Origin: Lucifuga dentata
Taxonomy: Eukaryota > Chordata > Actinopteri > Ophidiiformes > Bythitidae
Direction of reading: 5' to 3'
Assembly: GCA_014773175.1 (NCBI GenBank)
Contig: VXCM01000811.1
Location: 1 to 64,000, forward strand
DNA length: 64,000 nucleotides
A model generated the notes under the pieces. That model saw nothing but the letters and a program-made list of their open reading frames with translations. It did not search any database and was not told where the DNA came from. Positions 22,977 through 37,205 of the stretch are shown here, one piece after another. A program made the position numbers and the translations under genes. Position 1 is the first letter of the stretch, and every line of letters starts with the position of its first letter.

Positions 22977-24149
22977 CAAGTGGCCAGCAAAGTTTTAATT
23001 GGCATGACAAATGGCTTGAATAATGTTTCACAATCTGCAGCCCAGAAAATCCAGCAGGTTTTCTCCAATATTTTTTCCTCTCTGTCTCTTAGTTATATTT
23101 CATCTTACTGTCTCTTATTTTCCCACCTTCTCCCTAACATCTTTCAATAGTTGTGACCTCATTTTTTCAGCTGCCTCCTTCCAAGTCACAATGGCCAAAA
23201 AAGTCACAATGGGTCAAAAATGGTGTCAGAAGGGTGACCGAGAACTGTGACGCTCTGCAGTTCTGATAATAAATTAGATCAAATCAAATTAAATTAACTT
23301 TTATAAGACCTTTTTGCGATTATCTCTGCATGTCTCTTTGCGCGTTTTTCTCTGTCACTGTTTATGTGTTCACTTTTTTCTTCTTTCCTGTCCCCTTTAG
23401 CTCATTGACTTTCAGAGATGCTCTGACCCTCTCGGTTTCCCCTTCTTTTTTTGTACATAACCTTTCAGATTATTCTCCCTGGCCCATTTAGCTCAGAGGA
23501 TGCATCCACCTCTGAGCCAAATGAGTTTGACATTTGAAGGTCAATCACACAGACCCACAGTGGAGTAACTGGAGCCATAATCAGACTACAGAGCAGAGGA
23601 TAATGGAAATTAAAGTAAATGCTCCTACACATGGCACGCACATGTCATAGCAATGTATCATGTACCATGGATAATTCAATCTAATCAAGTTTATTATAGG
23701 CTGAGGTCAGTATACCAAAAGGCTTTACATAACAAAGGTATTATTTAGGCAAGGAAAAAGTTGTTAAAACTCTTCAGCATGTAAGAAAAAAATGGAAGAA
23801 ACACAGGAAGAGAGGCCTTTCAAAGAGAGATCCCCTCTCCTCAAATGGCAAGAGGAGCCTTAGGCATGGAAGCAGACAAATTACAAAGACAACAAAGTTG
23901 TAACTACAGTGGAAAATGCAAAATGCAACAATGGAACCATAATCCAGGAAAAAGGTCCAGTAAAGACATAGGAAATCCAACAAAAAAAGTGAAACACTGA
24001 CAACTCTAAGATTTAAGCCAGATCACAAGGTTTGCTTTTGCATTTCATTCTATATTTTAACCTCAAGAATTGCCTTAAATTAAGATGATTTTTAACCTTT
24101 GAACCAGCAAGGAAAGTTTCCCTGTCCATATCCCCAACTGTTGTACTCC
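22977..24149. other. Intron segment, no exon seen
   Basis: Nothing recognisable beyond AT-rich and pyrimidine-rich sequence. Confidence 0.5.
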
Positions 24150-24706
24150 TTAAAGGGACATGTGATGTTTTTAGTTGTTTTTCCTTCTTTCTTTTGTGTA
24201 ATACAGTAGGGAGCATATGTTGAACATTGTTAAAGTTTCACATTGATAAAAATGCATCCAGTAAAACAAACCCACAAGTCTGAACTTCATTTTTGGTGAG
24301 TCCTTCTTTAATATGGTGACATCAACGTGTAACACATATAAATTTACCCACCTACACACCAGGTTAGACACACTCACAAAGTACAAGGCTAGCAAGTGAA
24401 TGTCTGGCCAGCCATTTGTGTTTCACAGTCTGTGGGTTGCCAACTTAGGCCTTATGTAGCTGACCAATCAGAACAGAGTGTGCTTAGAGGGGGGCCTAAA
24501 AGAGATACCGAGCCAAAATGGTTTGTTTTCACTCAGTGTGGACATAGGTGCTGCAGCAAGAAAGAACAGAAGTGGATGAAGTGGATCAATGAGTTTTTTT
24601 TTTTTTTTTTTTTTNTTTTTTTTTTTTTTTTTTTGCATGTTAAGGTATTGCAGATATTTCAGAATAGACTCTTAAATGAAAAGTCTTTATAACTTGACAC
24701 CTTTAA
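24150..24706. mobile_element. TTAA-flanked MITE, family B, long copy
   Basis: Opens TTAA-AGGGACATGTGATG and closes GACACCT-TTAA. The interior shares AATGCATCCAGT, CCAATCAGAACAGAGTGT and TCACTCAGTGTGGACA with the copy at 52750. A poly-T run with N at 24615 interrupts it. No transposase frame is present. Confidence 0.65.
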
Positions 24707-27700
24707 AACAATTAATTTGGATCTTGGGTGCTTTAAAAAATATTCAGCCTAAGACTATTATAATTCAGTCCCTCCTGCATAACACAATAATGAAAAGGCT
24801 ACTTGTACTCCTGTCAGTTGCTGCTGAAACAGACCCACTGAGACCAGCCACAAGGCCACATTTTAACAACAAGAAATGCTTTTTGAAGCTAACTTCATGT
24901 CCTCACAAAGACTTTGAGTATGCTGTCAAAGTGAAGAGCGTGTAAAAAAACATGATTTTATCCTTTTCAGACAAAGCACAAAGCAGCCTGTGCTCGAGCA
25001 AAGTTTTATTCTAAAGATGTACAAAAGCTCCACAAACAAAATACTGACAGAATAACACCATCTTTAGCATTGTTTTTTTTCCCCTTTCTGATAGCGTGGA
25101 GCAAAATACACAATTTATATAAACCAATAATAGTGTTTAATAATCTGTAAAACTCTTTGAGACACAGCTGAAAATCATTTTTAACATGCTGCTATTAATT
25201 TACTCCTTGTGCAGGTGTATGTGTGATTATATGTGTGTAATCCAGAACATGGTTTACTCGTGTTTATTCTACCACAATCTACTAGGATAATTAAATCTTT
25301 TCGTCTTTTCTTCCCCTTTTTTCAAACGATTCCTTGCGACACCCCTCCTCCGCTCCTGTCTGCTCTTGTTACACACGCATCTCCCTTTTCGTCTCACTTC
25401 AGTGTTTTCTCTCAGTTTACTCCCATTTTATTCCGTTGCTGTCTGTGTGTGAAGGCAGCAGAGAAGAGTCTGCATCGTAGTCATCACTAATTCAAACACA
25501 GGGCCTTTATTGTGTGCTTTGATGCATGGTGCATCTATTATTCACACTCATTCACAAAGATATATCTGATTACACACACATATACACACAATTAGGTGTC
25601 AGGTGAAAACCTCGTACAGTGTCTTGGGCTTTGCAATCTTGCTGTTCTGTATTTAAGTGCTTTTTAAGATGGTTCAATGGGTGGAAGTAGTACTCAAATC
25701 ATTTGCTTAGCTAAAGATAACAATACAGCATTGGAAAAATACTCATTTATAAATAAAAGTCCTTCATTCAGTATTTTACTTAAGTAAACATAAACAAGTT
25801 TTAGCAGTAAAATATTCTGAAAATATGAAAATAAAATATGTTCATTGTGAAGAATAGTTTCTTCCAAAATATTATATTATTCTATATAATATAATAACGA
25901 AAATCCCCAAAATTGGACAAATGAGTTATTTTTTTCAGTAGTATCAGTTGAAGAAAGAAAGGAACTAAGGAAAGAACAAGAGAAAGTAAAAGGAAAGGGT
26001 TGAAGGCAGGAACAAAGGATGGAAATAAGGAAGAATAGGAAGAAATAAGGAAATAAGAAAGGATCTTTCATTCAACAATGAATGAAAGAGGTAAGGAAGG
26101 AAGGATGGAAGGAAGGAAAGAAGATGATCTTATTGATTATCAGTATGTATCTCTGTAACTAGTAAATACAGAAATCAGATAAAAGTAATCTAATTAAAAG
26201 TATACTTCCACCTGAAATATAATAGAGTTAAGTTACAATCTCTCAAAATCAAAAAAACAAACAAACAAACAAACAAAAAAAAAAACAATTATCCAAGCTG
26301 CATTTATGCTCTTATAACAGAATGACTGAGTTTCTTTACTCCTTGAAGCAAAACGAGTCAAGATGAGGTGATAGAACCAAAGATTTTCAGACTACTTGAC
26401 CGTTTTTAACAGAACACTAATTGGCAGTCTCAGGCATGTTAACTTTGACCCCTGTGGGTACTAAGAGGATATTTAATGTTGTCTCTCTCTCTCTCTCCAT
26501 CCATTTCTCTCTCTCTTTCCACTTCTCTCAACAATGGTTTCCCTTCACTTTACCTCTTTTCATTCCAATCCATCAATATGATACATTTGCTTGGCCGGTT
26601 TATCGACTTCATGTCCTGCATGCTGCCTAATAACAGTTATCTTAATTGAAATCAATAGAGGGATGTAGGATTGGCTCTGCCAGGGACAGATTGGATGCTG
26701 GGTTTTATATTCCCTCTTCTTTGGCTTGGTTTGGCTTTTGCAGAGGGAGCATTATGGCCCATAGACACATTATTCATCTATATTTTTAATAGCTATATAT
26801 TATATGATCATATAATTGATGTTTGTAGACTGTAAAAAACAAAAACAAATAATTGTAAAGATAAGTGGAGAAATAATAAAGTTAGTTATTTCACATCACT
26901 GCCATCCTAGTTATGCAATAACTATGAGTTTATAAGTTGTTTTTCTTTCTCCTGTAATTTATAGATGACATAAGAGACAGATAGAAAAGATGGAACAGAG
27001 GCATGAGGACATGTGAAAAACATTTCATGCCAGATTGGTGGGTGCACGACAGGCGCCTGAGTCATCTGAATAACCGCGACACCATCGAGCTCCACGTTTT
27101 ACATTATTTGCTTGTTGCTCCCAATCCAAGAGGAATTATTCCAATAATTATCCAGGATAGATGCAGAATTCAGAACATCAGCTAAAATATTTTTCTAGCT
27201 AAACTACTATCATCATCTCTTTATAGTACCTCTTTACATTTGTGATACAGTGTCAGCTTGTGGTGGTGAAACTCGTTTATATTGCTTAAGATCAAACAAA
27301 TTAAACACAGAGATAAATCTGTAAGTTAAACAGGTTCTCAGTAGGACGTTATATCCATGTCCTTTGAATGTCACCTGCTCTGTTGACTGTATTGGGCGGA
27401 AATGCCCTGAAGCAAGCTGGAAACATCTGGAATGGTGATAACAGGCTTAACACAGCAAGCACAGAATGAAAACACATTTTTTTCCTCAGATGTGCTTGAA
27501 GGCACTCAGTGCTCGCCTTTGCATTCAAATCATATAGTGTGCTTGTATTTATGCAACCTTATTAATCTGACATTAGAAGGAAACTAACTGATGTGTGAAA
27601 TAAAATATAAAATCCGTTGTATATAATATATATAAAAAACCTGGTGGGTATGATGATAATGTTGACATATATAAGTCAAACTAGCATTCAGAGAGCTTGG

Positions 27701-29775
27701 GTAACCTTAGTAAAGATACATATGTTAATCTGAGACCTGCGTACCTATAGTAAAACAGCCTCATTCTATTTTAACAGCTTCTTTCTTTAAAATCAAAGTT
27801 CTAACCTTGTGTCACACAGTAATTACAAGATCTTAGATGTTCTTGTTTCTTATAATTGCAGATTCTATCCCTCAACCCCCACACCTTATAATTAGCACCT
27901 TTCTTTTTTATTGTGTAGTGCTGGAGGTTAATCTTTGCATCAATACGTATATGATTAGTGGCTTGACGACAGGATTCTTTAAAAGCCATTGGAACTCAAT
28001 TTTAAAATAAGTATATTTTTCTTGCATTTGGGACCTTGTGCACAACAGATTTTTCATCAAATAATGTCCTGTCTGTGATTCATGATCTGAATCCAAAGTC
28101 GTCTGTGATCTCTCACTGATGATAAACTCAGCAGAGGATGAACTGGAAGCAAACCAGCAGTGGTGTGACATTAATCTTAATCTCCAATTTGATACCACAG
28201 GCTCATAGATGCTCGTTCTGGGCTAATTCTGTTGCTGTGATTTATCCCAGTTGGTTGTCAGACAGGTCATAAATCTCCATGCGTCGGTATGATGTCATGG
28301 TGATACCTGGCTGTAAAATAATGACTGAATGAATAATTTTTTGAATACTTTTGCTGAGGATTGATAGACAAAAGCAGGGTATTGTTAATATATATTGCGT
28401 AGTATATACTTAAGTAAGGTAACTTAAGGTAAGTCCAACGTGTCAGAAGACAAACATGATGCAGAGATGACAGTTTTGACATTAAGCAGGCACAAAGGTG
28501 TGTGTCTGCTTAAAGGTGTTTTTGTATGTCACACATGAGATTCAAAGAAAAACATCCTGAAACGCAGGATTAATGTTTTTTTCCAGCTGAAAATTGAGTA
28601 TTTGATTTTGTTTGGACGTCAATGTTCATGTAGCTCTTTATGTAAATGAGTCTGTGTGTGTGTAATGCTTGAGTGTTGAAGCTTACATGCTAACATGCAG
28701 CTGTCAGCTGTTGCCAAAGGACATCATCCTGTTTACATAATGGCAGGAAATTATACTGTTCATTGTTTTACTAGAAACCTGGTCATACCATAGATGATGA
28801 TGGTGATATGCTGCTATGCTATTACACTCATTCTATTAAAACTCACACACACACACATTTAAGAACTGTTCATCTCTCTGTTCTGTTTCTGTCTGGCCAA
28901 GTTTTTTTGGATGGCTTTTTATGAGTTAGACTCAAATATTGTGTGTAGGGCAGTGGATGCTCTCCTCTCTTCCTGACTCATGAGTGAGTGTGCTACTACA
29001 TCTATATAAAGATATGTGCACGAGACTCCTCTAGGCATTCGTACAATTCATTAACACTGGTTTGTGCCTTCATGTCGTGTGACAAACTCGAGGCATGTCG
29101 TGTGTAAGATGACAGTCGACACGTGCATTACTATTGTATCATGCAATTTCAATGAAGCACTTAGAGTAAATCCCGTACGGGACATTTGTGTGTGCAAATG
29201 TGATTAAGTGCATATGTGATAAAGTAGCCTGTCTTTTTTTATCATCACTGTACTCACTTTAATATCTGTGTATCTGCATATTTACTTTTGCATATGTGTT
29301 TTTATAGTCTAATTTATGAATCCTGACCATGTTTGGCCCTTCATGTGTAGCATTAATTTTTAACATCAGTACATCTCAAATCAACAAGTTAATCAAACCT
29401 GGTTCTTTGTTAATGCACAATCTATGTTACACCTTAAATAAAGAGATAAATTAAAGATACTCACCACAACAAAAGAGGTTTAAAATTGGAAAGAGAAAGA
29501 TTTTCATTATTACTTTTTAAAGGGAACATAAGCCCAATAAGGCACTCTTAGTATCCTTGAAATGAGATCATAATGGATTAGTACATGGACAAGTCCATTA
29601 CAGATGATTCATGGGGCCTGGAGCTGGGCAGGGGCCTGAGAACATGTCAAAGGTTCTAGATATTTATTATAGCAGAACTGTTGTTTGGCTGTTTTTGGGG
29701 CACCAAAATTTGTAGCAGTGCCATAGATAGCCTGTTTATGCTGATGGCTATATACAGCAGGCGGTGCAGCTGGTC

Positions 29776-29817
<42 letters not shown>

Positions 29818-30298
29818 TAACATTGCATTAGCATTAACAAAGGCTCAACATACAAGAAGACAGGTTTACCAGACAGGCAAATTAATTGCACTTGTACAGC
29901 AAATCCCTTCTGCATACTAGCGTCTGTAAATCACCGATGTACACGTTGTGGCATAACGAGACAAGCTAACAGACCAACTAATTACCATGTATATACTGTA
30001 GAATCAGGCCACATTGGAAGGGGAAATATCATCAGCTGATTTTGACTTATTAGTTAATATAACCCCACTACCATCCCACCCAAACACACAGATACACAAA
30101 TATGTGCGTGCACACTCGCTCACCTCTCTCCATCACTCCATGCTGTCTTGTCAGTGAGACAGGCTACTTGTAAGTGGCCGTGCACAGACATGTAGTCACC
30201 AAGGAGCCTGGCGGTGATGGCGTGAAGGTGAGGGGATTGATAGTTTCTACTTGTCAACCTTCTGACCCAAAGCCCCGTGCAGGAATAATCCCTAAATA
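24707..30298. other. Intron segment, no exon seen
   Basis: Includes a diverged ACTCAAGTA-type fish repeat at 25680-25860 (GTAGTACTCAAATCATTTGC), GGAA-rich low complexity at 25950-26120, (AAAC)n at 26253-26275 and (GT)n at 29779-29811. No splice-framed open reading frame was recognised. Confidence 0.5.
25680..25860. repeat. Dispersed ACTCAAGTA-type fish repeat
   Basis: Contains GGAAGTAGTACTCAAATC, AAAAGTCCTTCATTCAGTAT and TTTACTTAAGTAAAC, as in the copies at 1838 and 4608. Confidence 0.6.
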
Positions 30299-30333
<35 letters not shown>

Positions 30334-30428
30334 TGTGGCAGATGAGCTCATTGTACTGTGTCTGTTTTGAAGGTAAAATGCCAGAGGTGGGACTCTTGTT
30401 TTTTTAAATTCTGTCCACGGAGACAACG

Positions 30429-30561
30429 ACTGCTCTGTCTCCATGGTAACATAAGGAGACAGAGCAGTGGGGTGGAGCTGGAGTGTGTGTGTGTNACTGC
30501 TCTGTCTCCATGGTAACATAAGGAGACAGAGCAGTGGGGTGGAGCTGGAGTGTGTGTGTGT
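30429..30561. other. Assembly join: identical 66-bp copies around a single N at 30495
   Basis: 30429-30494 and 30496-30561 are identical, starting ACTGCTCTGTCTCCATGGTA and ending in (GT)n. Each copy carries an inverted repeat (CTGCTCTGTCTCC with GGAGACAGAGCAG) around ATGGTAACATAA. The duplication is probably artificial; the hairpin itself is real sequence. Confidence 0.85.
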
Positions 30562-31945
30562 ATGTATGTGTGTGTGTGTGTGTGTGTGCTCATGCGTGCA
30601 CTAGAATGGGGGATAAAATGAATCGGGGTGACAGGTGATGGGATGTCATAGCAGGATGACAGGTTCTCTCCTGGATTCCAATTCATGTTGTGAACTGAGA
30701 ATATCTAAACACAGGATCACAACCTGAATTTGAGGCCCATTATGTGTTAGGGCCAATCTTTAAAATATGTAAGTTATAGTAAAAAAATGTCCCCATCCTG
30801 TAGCTCTGTTTGTAATGTCTATGGTACAGTAAAGTAGACGTGTCCCAGAAAGCCTCCATGCTTATGTGCCTGGTCCTTTCAGGATGTCCCACAGACCAAA
30901 AAAAAAAAAAAAAAAANAAAAAAAAAAAGACCCCTCATAGTTTTATTTCCTGTATTTTGCTACAGTCTGCTGGCTCCACCTGATCCATGGACAAACATGT
31001 TCATTTTACAGGGCTCATATACAGACTTGCATTAAAACAAGCAGCCTCATTTGATAAGATTCCATCTCAGTGACCCATATTGGCAGATTTGTGATGAGGA
31101 AATAACCTACGATATGTTATAGTTGCTCTGGTTGGGAAAGTTTCTAGCGAATTAAATAATAGTGACTCATTGAAGTTCCCCCCTCCCCTNCCCCCGGGGA
31201 TCCCACTTTTAAAACTACTGGCCTAGAACAGTTACACAGAACTAAATGAATTACAAGTCTTGTCCACATCAGAATCTGGGCTCCGGTCGTGTGTGTGTGT
31301 GAGAGTGCGTATTTGTGTGCATGTTAGTTCGTGTTTGTAAGTGCACCTGCTGATGCACTTATGTACAAGATTAATGCAGTATAGACTGTTTAAAGCTGAC
31401 CCATCTGCAAGCACCTTGTACCAAGTGTGCATGGCCTAAAAAGCTTCCCTGCAGCTGTGTGTTGCTCGGCCAGCTTGTGTGTGTTTCTGGGCACAGAGCC
31501 TATGCCAACACTCGCCATCTGCCAACGTCCTCACCATGGTCCTTTGGAGGATTCCAAGCGAAGAGTAACAAGCAAAAAACAACAGACCCCTCTGACACAC
31601 ACACACATACAAAAGACACATGTACACACTGGTGCCACATACCCGTTAATCTCACTGACTCCTCTCACACCTCTTGCTCATCAGCATGCAGTAACTGTGA
31701 GGGTGATGGAACCGGTGGGGGTGCAGATGATAAATGCCAGTGACTCTTGATGAGCATAAATGGTGATGATTATAGTGGCAGAGAGTGTTAATAATGACAA
31801 TCACAGTAATTATTTTGTGGGTTATGAAGAGGGTCATGATAGTGAGGATGATGATGATGGTAGTGATGACAAGGGAGATGTTACCAACACACAGCAGCAG
31901 TTAGGTTGGTGACTGTGTAGGATTTACTTTTTTTGATCACCGTAA
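30562..31945. other. Intron segment, no exon seen
   Basis: Contains poly-A with N at 30917, a C-run with N at 31190, and GAT-rich low complexity at 31790-31870. No coding evidence. Confidence 0.5.
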
Positions 31946-32165
31946 TTGAAAGAACCATACTGGTGATTCTGCATACACAACCCGCATACATGTTACATTA
32001 CTGGCAACCAATTTCCAAAACATAAAGATAAAGATTTTAGTTTTCCGGTTATTTTTCCTAAACTTTCAGAATCAAATGTTCAGGTGATACACCCACCTTA
32101 AATTTCAGTGTTTCGCCTGCTAACGCTTTTGCATGATTGTAGAAGGACCGTCTTAAATTTTTCTT
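31946..32165. mobile_element. Family A MITE, diverged partial copy
   Basis: Starts near AAAGAACCATACTGGTGATT and shares GATACACCCACCTTAAA and TTTCAGTGTTTCGCCTGCTA with the copies at 18183 and 18795. The right terminus is missing. Confidence 0.6.
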
Positions 32166-35100
32166 CAGTTTTTAAACACTAACATAAGGAATTCTCAACA
32201 TTTTTGCCTATTTCTCAAATGCTTACACACCAATCTTTATGAACAAACTCAGGCATGTGTGTGTCCTATGATGGACAGTCAAATCTAGCCCAGATCCAGT
32301 ATGTGACAGGGATTTTGTGTATTAAAATACATGCTTGGTCACATTTATGGGATTACTGTACCTTAACAGATAAGGCTAGAAATATACCACCAATGAGATC
32401 TTAAAGAAGATGATATCCACAACATCACTGTACACATACCATATGATTACACATCTGATTTCAAGGTAGTGATCGTAAAAATCTGGATTTATATTGGCAA
32501 AAAAGCAAAATCAGACCGTGGTGGAGGTGTATGCTGTCTGATCGCCGTCTTTTTTAGTGTAAAACACTGGCTGCACATCTTCAGTGTATAGAGAGTAATC
32601 CTTAAATGAAGGTTATTACCAAATGGAAACTGTGAATATTAAAGCAGGAGACAAAAGAATTATGAAAGTAAAACACTTTAGTAAATGGAATTACTAAAAG
32701 CCTTTTAAAAATAATTTTGGTAAGCCAATAAAAATGTTTTACTATTAATTATTTAAAGACAGAATAATAAAATTGGTTTGTTGGTTGGTACATTAAGTCA
32801 TGATTTTACACATATTTTGTCAATACATTTTAAAGCGTCATTTAAATGCACATTAATGTACCTTAATTAATGATTTCACAAGTGGTTTCAGAAGGTATGC
32901 ATTAAGTGATTAACTGATTAGAATTCATCAATGGCAATCTGAATAATTTTCAGGTGTAACACTCCAGGATAAAAACAAAAACAAAAAAACAAAACAATGA
33001 ACAGCCATGGAAGAACGTATCTGAGATGAAGTAGATGAAATTCGTACAGGAGCTGATGTAACAGAATTCAACCACTTCCTCACATCTGCTAATAATAGCT
33101 GTAAATGTTAGCAGTGCTGTAATGCTCTGGGTGGATCATCTTGACTTGTGGAGGAAGCAAATCCACTTCCTGTCACCAGGGAGACAAAAGAGACAAGCTT
33201 TTAATTAGACATGTTTACAGTTGATGTTTTTTTTTTATCACTATAATATGTCCCACAGCGCTTATCTGCATCTGTCTGCCTCTTTCTCTGTCGCTCTCTA
33301 ACTTCAGCTGTCATCACAAACCGCTCAGCTTGGCAGGCTGGAGCAAATGGAAATAAATCCACTACCTTCCGGCTTGTATTATTCAGCCTAAGTTGGTGGA
33401 AAAAGTGTGAGAATATGCCTCAGGATCTTGCAAAGATGGCAGACAATATGGCTGTCTGTGCTGGTGCCCATGTTCCTTATGCTCCATCGCCAACATGGAA
33501 CGTTTTAAGAACAAGTTCCAGTTTTGTCCTTGTTTCTTGAGCACTAACAGGCCTGCCAACCAACAACAGTGGTAATGACTCATGTAATGAACCATTTTAA
33601 AGACACCCCTATTAATAATATACTGCTTGGAGTAGGAAAGGATATTCCAAGGATAGATGCTATACAAATAAACTTGATATCTATGCTGCTGGTAATTGAT
33701 CTCACAAATCAAGTAAGATCAGGTGTAGTTTAAGGATAATAGATTTATAATGTTTACACACATTGACACTGTCTTGGTTTCAAAGCCCTGTGTCAGCCTG
33801 GTCTTTTCCACATTCTCACCCTGTCAGTGTGGGTTTCCTCTGGGTGCTCCAGTTTCTCACACCATCAAAACCGTGTGTAAGGATGCTTTCACATGACAAG
33901 CGGTGAGCAGTGAGTTTAGCTGGGTTTTCCATTACTGTGTTTTGGGAGTAATGGAGGAGAAGATTATAACCTTTGTAGAGCAATTTCCCGAGTTCCACAA
34001 CAAAACTTAAAAATTATACCATGATCTGGGCAGAATGGCGATGCAAAATGTCAGCAGTCAGACAGGGCTACCAGCTCTAATCCATGGCTGTGTCAGCTGT
34101 GTCTACCCCGGGCACTTCTTGATGATCTGTGTTTCTATGTCAGCACTGCATGCCATGTGAGAGCAATGCCATGCGCTGACCGAGTTGCAAGGTATTGGGA
34201 GTGTAGGTATTGAGGAGAGCAAGGCACAGATTGCTTTGCCCAACATAATTACCACTTAATATGTTAAAGCAGCCTTAAGTTAATGCTCCTGCCATTGCCC
34301 TTGACCAAGGCACTAGGCTAGAGTTTGTCCTGGATGCCACACTATGGCTGCTCATTACTCTTGGTAGTTCAGATGCAGGGGATGAATTTCCCCACGGGGA
34401 CCAGTAAAGTGTAAATTTAAACCCACTTGTGTTTTTTGTCAGTTTTAATCTTGGTTTTTATAGCTAGTTTAGTATTTTCTCTTGTATAGAATTGACACCA
34501 ACAGTTCACTTTATTCTAAGCCTGGTGGTGTTTACTAGCAAACCAAAATGTAAGGATTTTCTGCACTTTAGCCTACCAGGCTATCTTTAGCCCTGCATTA
34601 TGACATTATTGCATTTGTTACTATTAAACCTATGGAGTGCTTTTGGCTATTACAAGGCCAAAAAGATGTTGTGCTTTTTGGCTCTCAGAGCTCCATGTAT
34701 AGCAAATCTATAACCACCCTGAGTGGATGAACAAAAATGTCTGACCAACTGCCTCTGTTCCCTTTACTCCCTAATGTCAGAAATCGTGATCAGCCAGCAG
34801 TTAGATCTCCAGAATCTATTTTTGGTACAAAATTGAGCAATTAAAGCTTGTCACTGCAAGCATTTTGAAGTGGTTTCTGGATATATGAGAGATGTTGTAG
34901 AGTGACAAACATGTTTGTATTCCCTGCTGATTTAAAGCACTCAAACATTTTTCTGGTTGTGGATCTTCCTTCTGCTTAAGTGGGACAAATGTGGCGTGAA
35001 GGGAGTTTAATTTGTTTAGGCACAGTACGCAGTGCCACTGGAGTTATGTGATTATTAATGAGGAGAGTTGATTATCTTATGAACTATGACTCCCATGGCA

Positions 35101-36411
35101 GAATTCTGGCTGTTTGGGTCCTTAGTCTAGCAGTACTTTATCTCTGAGGCTCATTAAAGCTTAGAGGCTACAGAGAATTCAACAGCCACACAATCACAAA
35201 ACTCTAAGACTCATGCGGTCTACCACAGTGCCCTGTGGATTTTAAATGACTGCAAATGCATAAATTCAACCTTGTTATGCAGCTGTGCCAGACTAAGTGT
35301 TGTAAAGTCAGCTGTTGTTGGACTGTCAGTCCCTTATCAAATCGAAATCCTCTTAACTAAATGCGTATGAAGTCTTGGATGGACTTTGGATATCTGTCCA
35401 ACTCTGCTCTGCAACTTGCTGATGCTCAGTGTCGCATTAGCATGTTCTTCAATTTTGGCTTGTTAGGCAGCAGCATTGGAGTTGGCCTCACAGCTGCTGT
35501 AGTGACTGTGACTGTGCTTGTTTGATAATTTATCAGAGCCCATGCTGTGAAATGAATGCAGGGCAGACCAGAGGTGGCTCGGCTCTGCAGTCCCTCCGTG
35601 GTGAGTGAGTCAGCTAGACAAGCTTTTAAGAAGATGGTTTTTCATCCTTTCTTCACCTCTTTCTTACCTCCTACATGCATTTCAGTTGTCTCTTTGAGCC
35701 TGTTCTGGTTCAGCCCTTTGTTCTCTCTCTCTCCGCTTCTCTGGAGCTCATTTACTTCCCTTTATTATCACATTTCATCTATTTGCATTCATTTTTCTCT
35801 GTCCTGTTTTTCTCTGTCTGTTACACTCTGTTTGAATCCCCCCATCCCCATCTTCTTTCCTTTCCTTCTTTCCCTCTCATCCCTTCAGACCACTGATTCA
35901 TGGTCATGTAGGACTTAAGTCTTTGATGCAGGCTGTGTTTGTCACAGAGCTAAAGCAGCTGGATGCTTTTGCCGAGTCACACTGGTTTACAGGAGGCACT
36001 GAAGGATTGAAATAATCTTCTAATGCCTGCATGCAGCAGCTCAACCATCATTGCATCATCACATCTACTCATCACGCGTTCTCCCCAAATGAACCTAATG
36101 GTGTTATTCCATGAACATCAATGCTCAGCCATAGAATTACACACACCTTTTCTCTCTTATCCCACTCTGTAATATAAAACAAAAGTCTCATCCCTAACAG
36201 AATCCAAGCAGAATATGACCAAGACTTCAACCAGATCAGGAGGAGGGTTGCAGAGCCAGGTTGGATAATGCATGCTGATTCATATCATTCACATCAAACC
36301 CTTATATAGGTTTTAACCCACGTCCATATGTCAGTGTGAATGCTGGCTCTGGTTAAGGGCAAGACAGCAAGACATATTCATAAAGACAAGCCAAAGAGAG
36401 AACAAAACAAA
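32166..36411. other. Intron segment, no exon seen
   Basis: Mostly unique AT-rich DNA. A short SINE-like fragment lies at about 33805-33860 (GTGGGTTTCCTCTGGGTGCTC). The frame at 35556-35918 meets a good donor (TCCGTG|GTGAGT) but in the wrong phase for the UCR1 exon. Confidence 0.5.
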
Positions 36412-36768
36412 TCTCTAGCAAAATACTTGAGGGTAAATGAATGAATGAATAAATGGATTAATCTTTATTTTTGTGTCCTAGCTTTTAACTCCTACCTTCT
36501 TCTAGCTTCTAAACCTAACCCTATAAATCCTACCCCTAAAACCCTAACCCTTAACCCTAACCCTCTCTAGCAAAATACTTGAGGGTAAATGAATGAATAA
36601 ATGAATTAATCTTTATTTTTGTGCCTTAGCTTTTAACTTCTAACTTCTTCTAGCTTCTAACCGTAACTCTGTTAACCCTAACCCTTAACCCTAACCTTCT
36701 CTACTTGAGGGTAAATGAATGAATAATGAATTAATCTTTATTTTTGTGTCTTAGCTTTTATTACCCCC
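36412..36768. repeat. Tandem repeat of about 134-152 bp units with telomere-like CCCTAA runs
   Basis: Three head-to-tail units start at 36412, 36564 and about 36698. Each has TACTTGAGGGTAAATGAATG and TTAATCTTTATTTTTGTG. The first two then carry AACCCTAACCCTTAACCCTA-like blocks. The third is cut by a C-run with an N at 36769. Confidence 0.85.
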
Positions 36769-36884
36769 NCCCCCCCCCCCCATGAGATTACGAGACACAG
36801 TTTTTATATATAAACTTCTACAAACGGTTTTCACCGGTACAGTGCATATTTTCTCAAATTCCATGCTTTCTCCAACTAATCTGC

Positions 36885-37205
36885 AAATGAAAAAATATTT
36901 CTTTCACACATACTTTTTAAAATATTGTAGTCCTCCATCAAAAAAATAATTACATCCATCATGGTTCTTGTTCAATAAGTCAGTTCTTGGGGCATGATAC
37001 AGAGAACAGTAAAGAACAAAATAGATTTCATTTTCAACTTCTTGTAAATCACTAAGGGAGCAGAGTCTGTTTTGCTCTTCAGTACCAACAAAACGACCCG
37101 TTTCCAAATGAGGTAACACTCCCATCCTCAACTCAGCACACAAAGATCTCTTCCTTTTAGATCAATTAAATTTAACATAAGTCTCTGTACTGTATTCACT
37201 TTTTA
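36885..37205 (-). mobile_element. LINE-like C-terminal fragment
   Basis: On the minus strand, 37143-36904 reads through ETGRFVGTEEQNRLC, then EVENEIYFVLYCSLYH. This resembles the zinc-knuckle tail of many fish non-LTR retrotransposon ORFs (RLC..C...EVEDE.HFL..CPLY). The second knuckle Cys appears lost. Only this tail remains. Confidence 0.6.

Noticed and set aside
35556..35605. ATG-led frame meeting a strong donor TCCGTG|GTGAGT, considered as an alternative pde4b first exon
   Set aside because: It ends in phase 0, whereas the UCR1 exon needs two carried-over bases. The in-phase alternative frame has a stop and no ATG.
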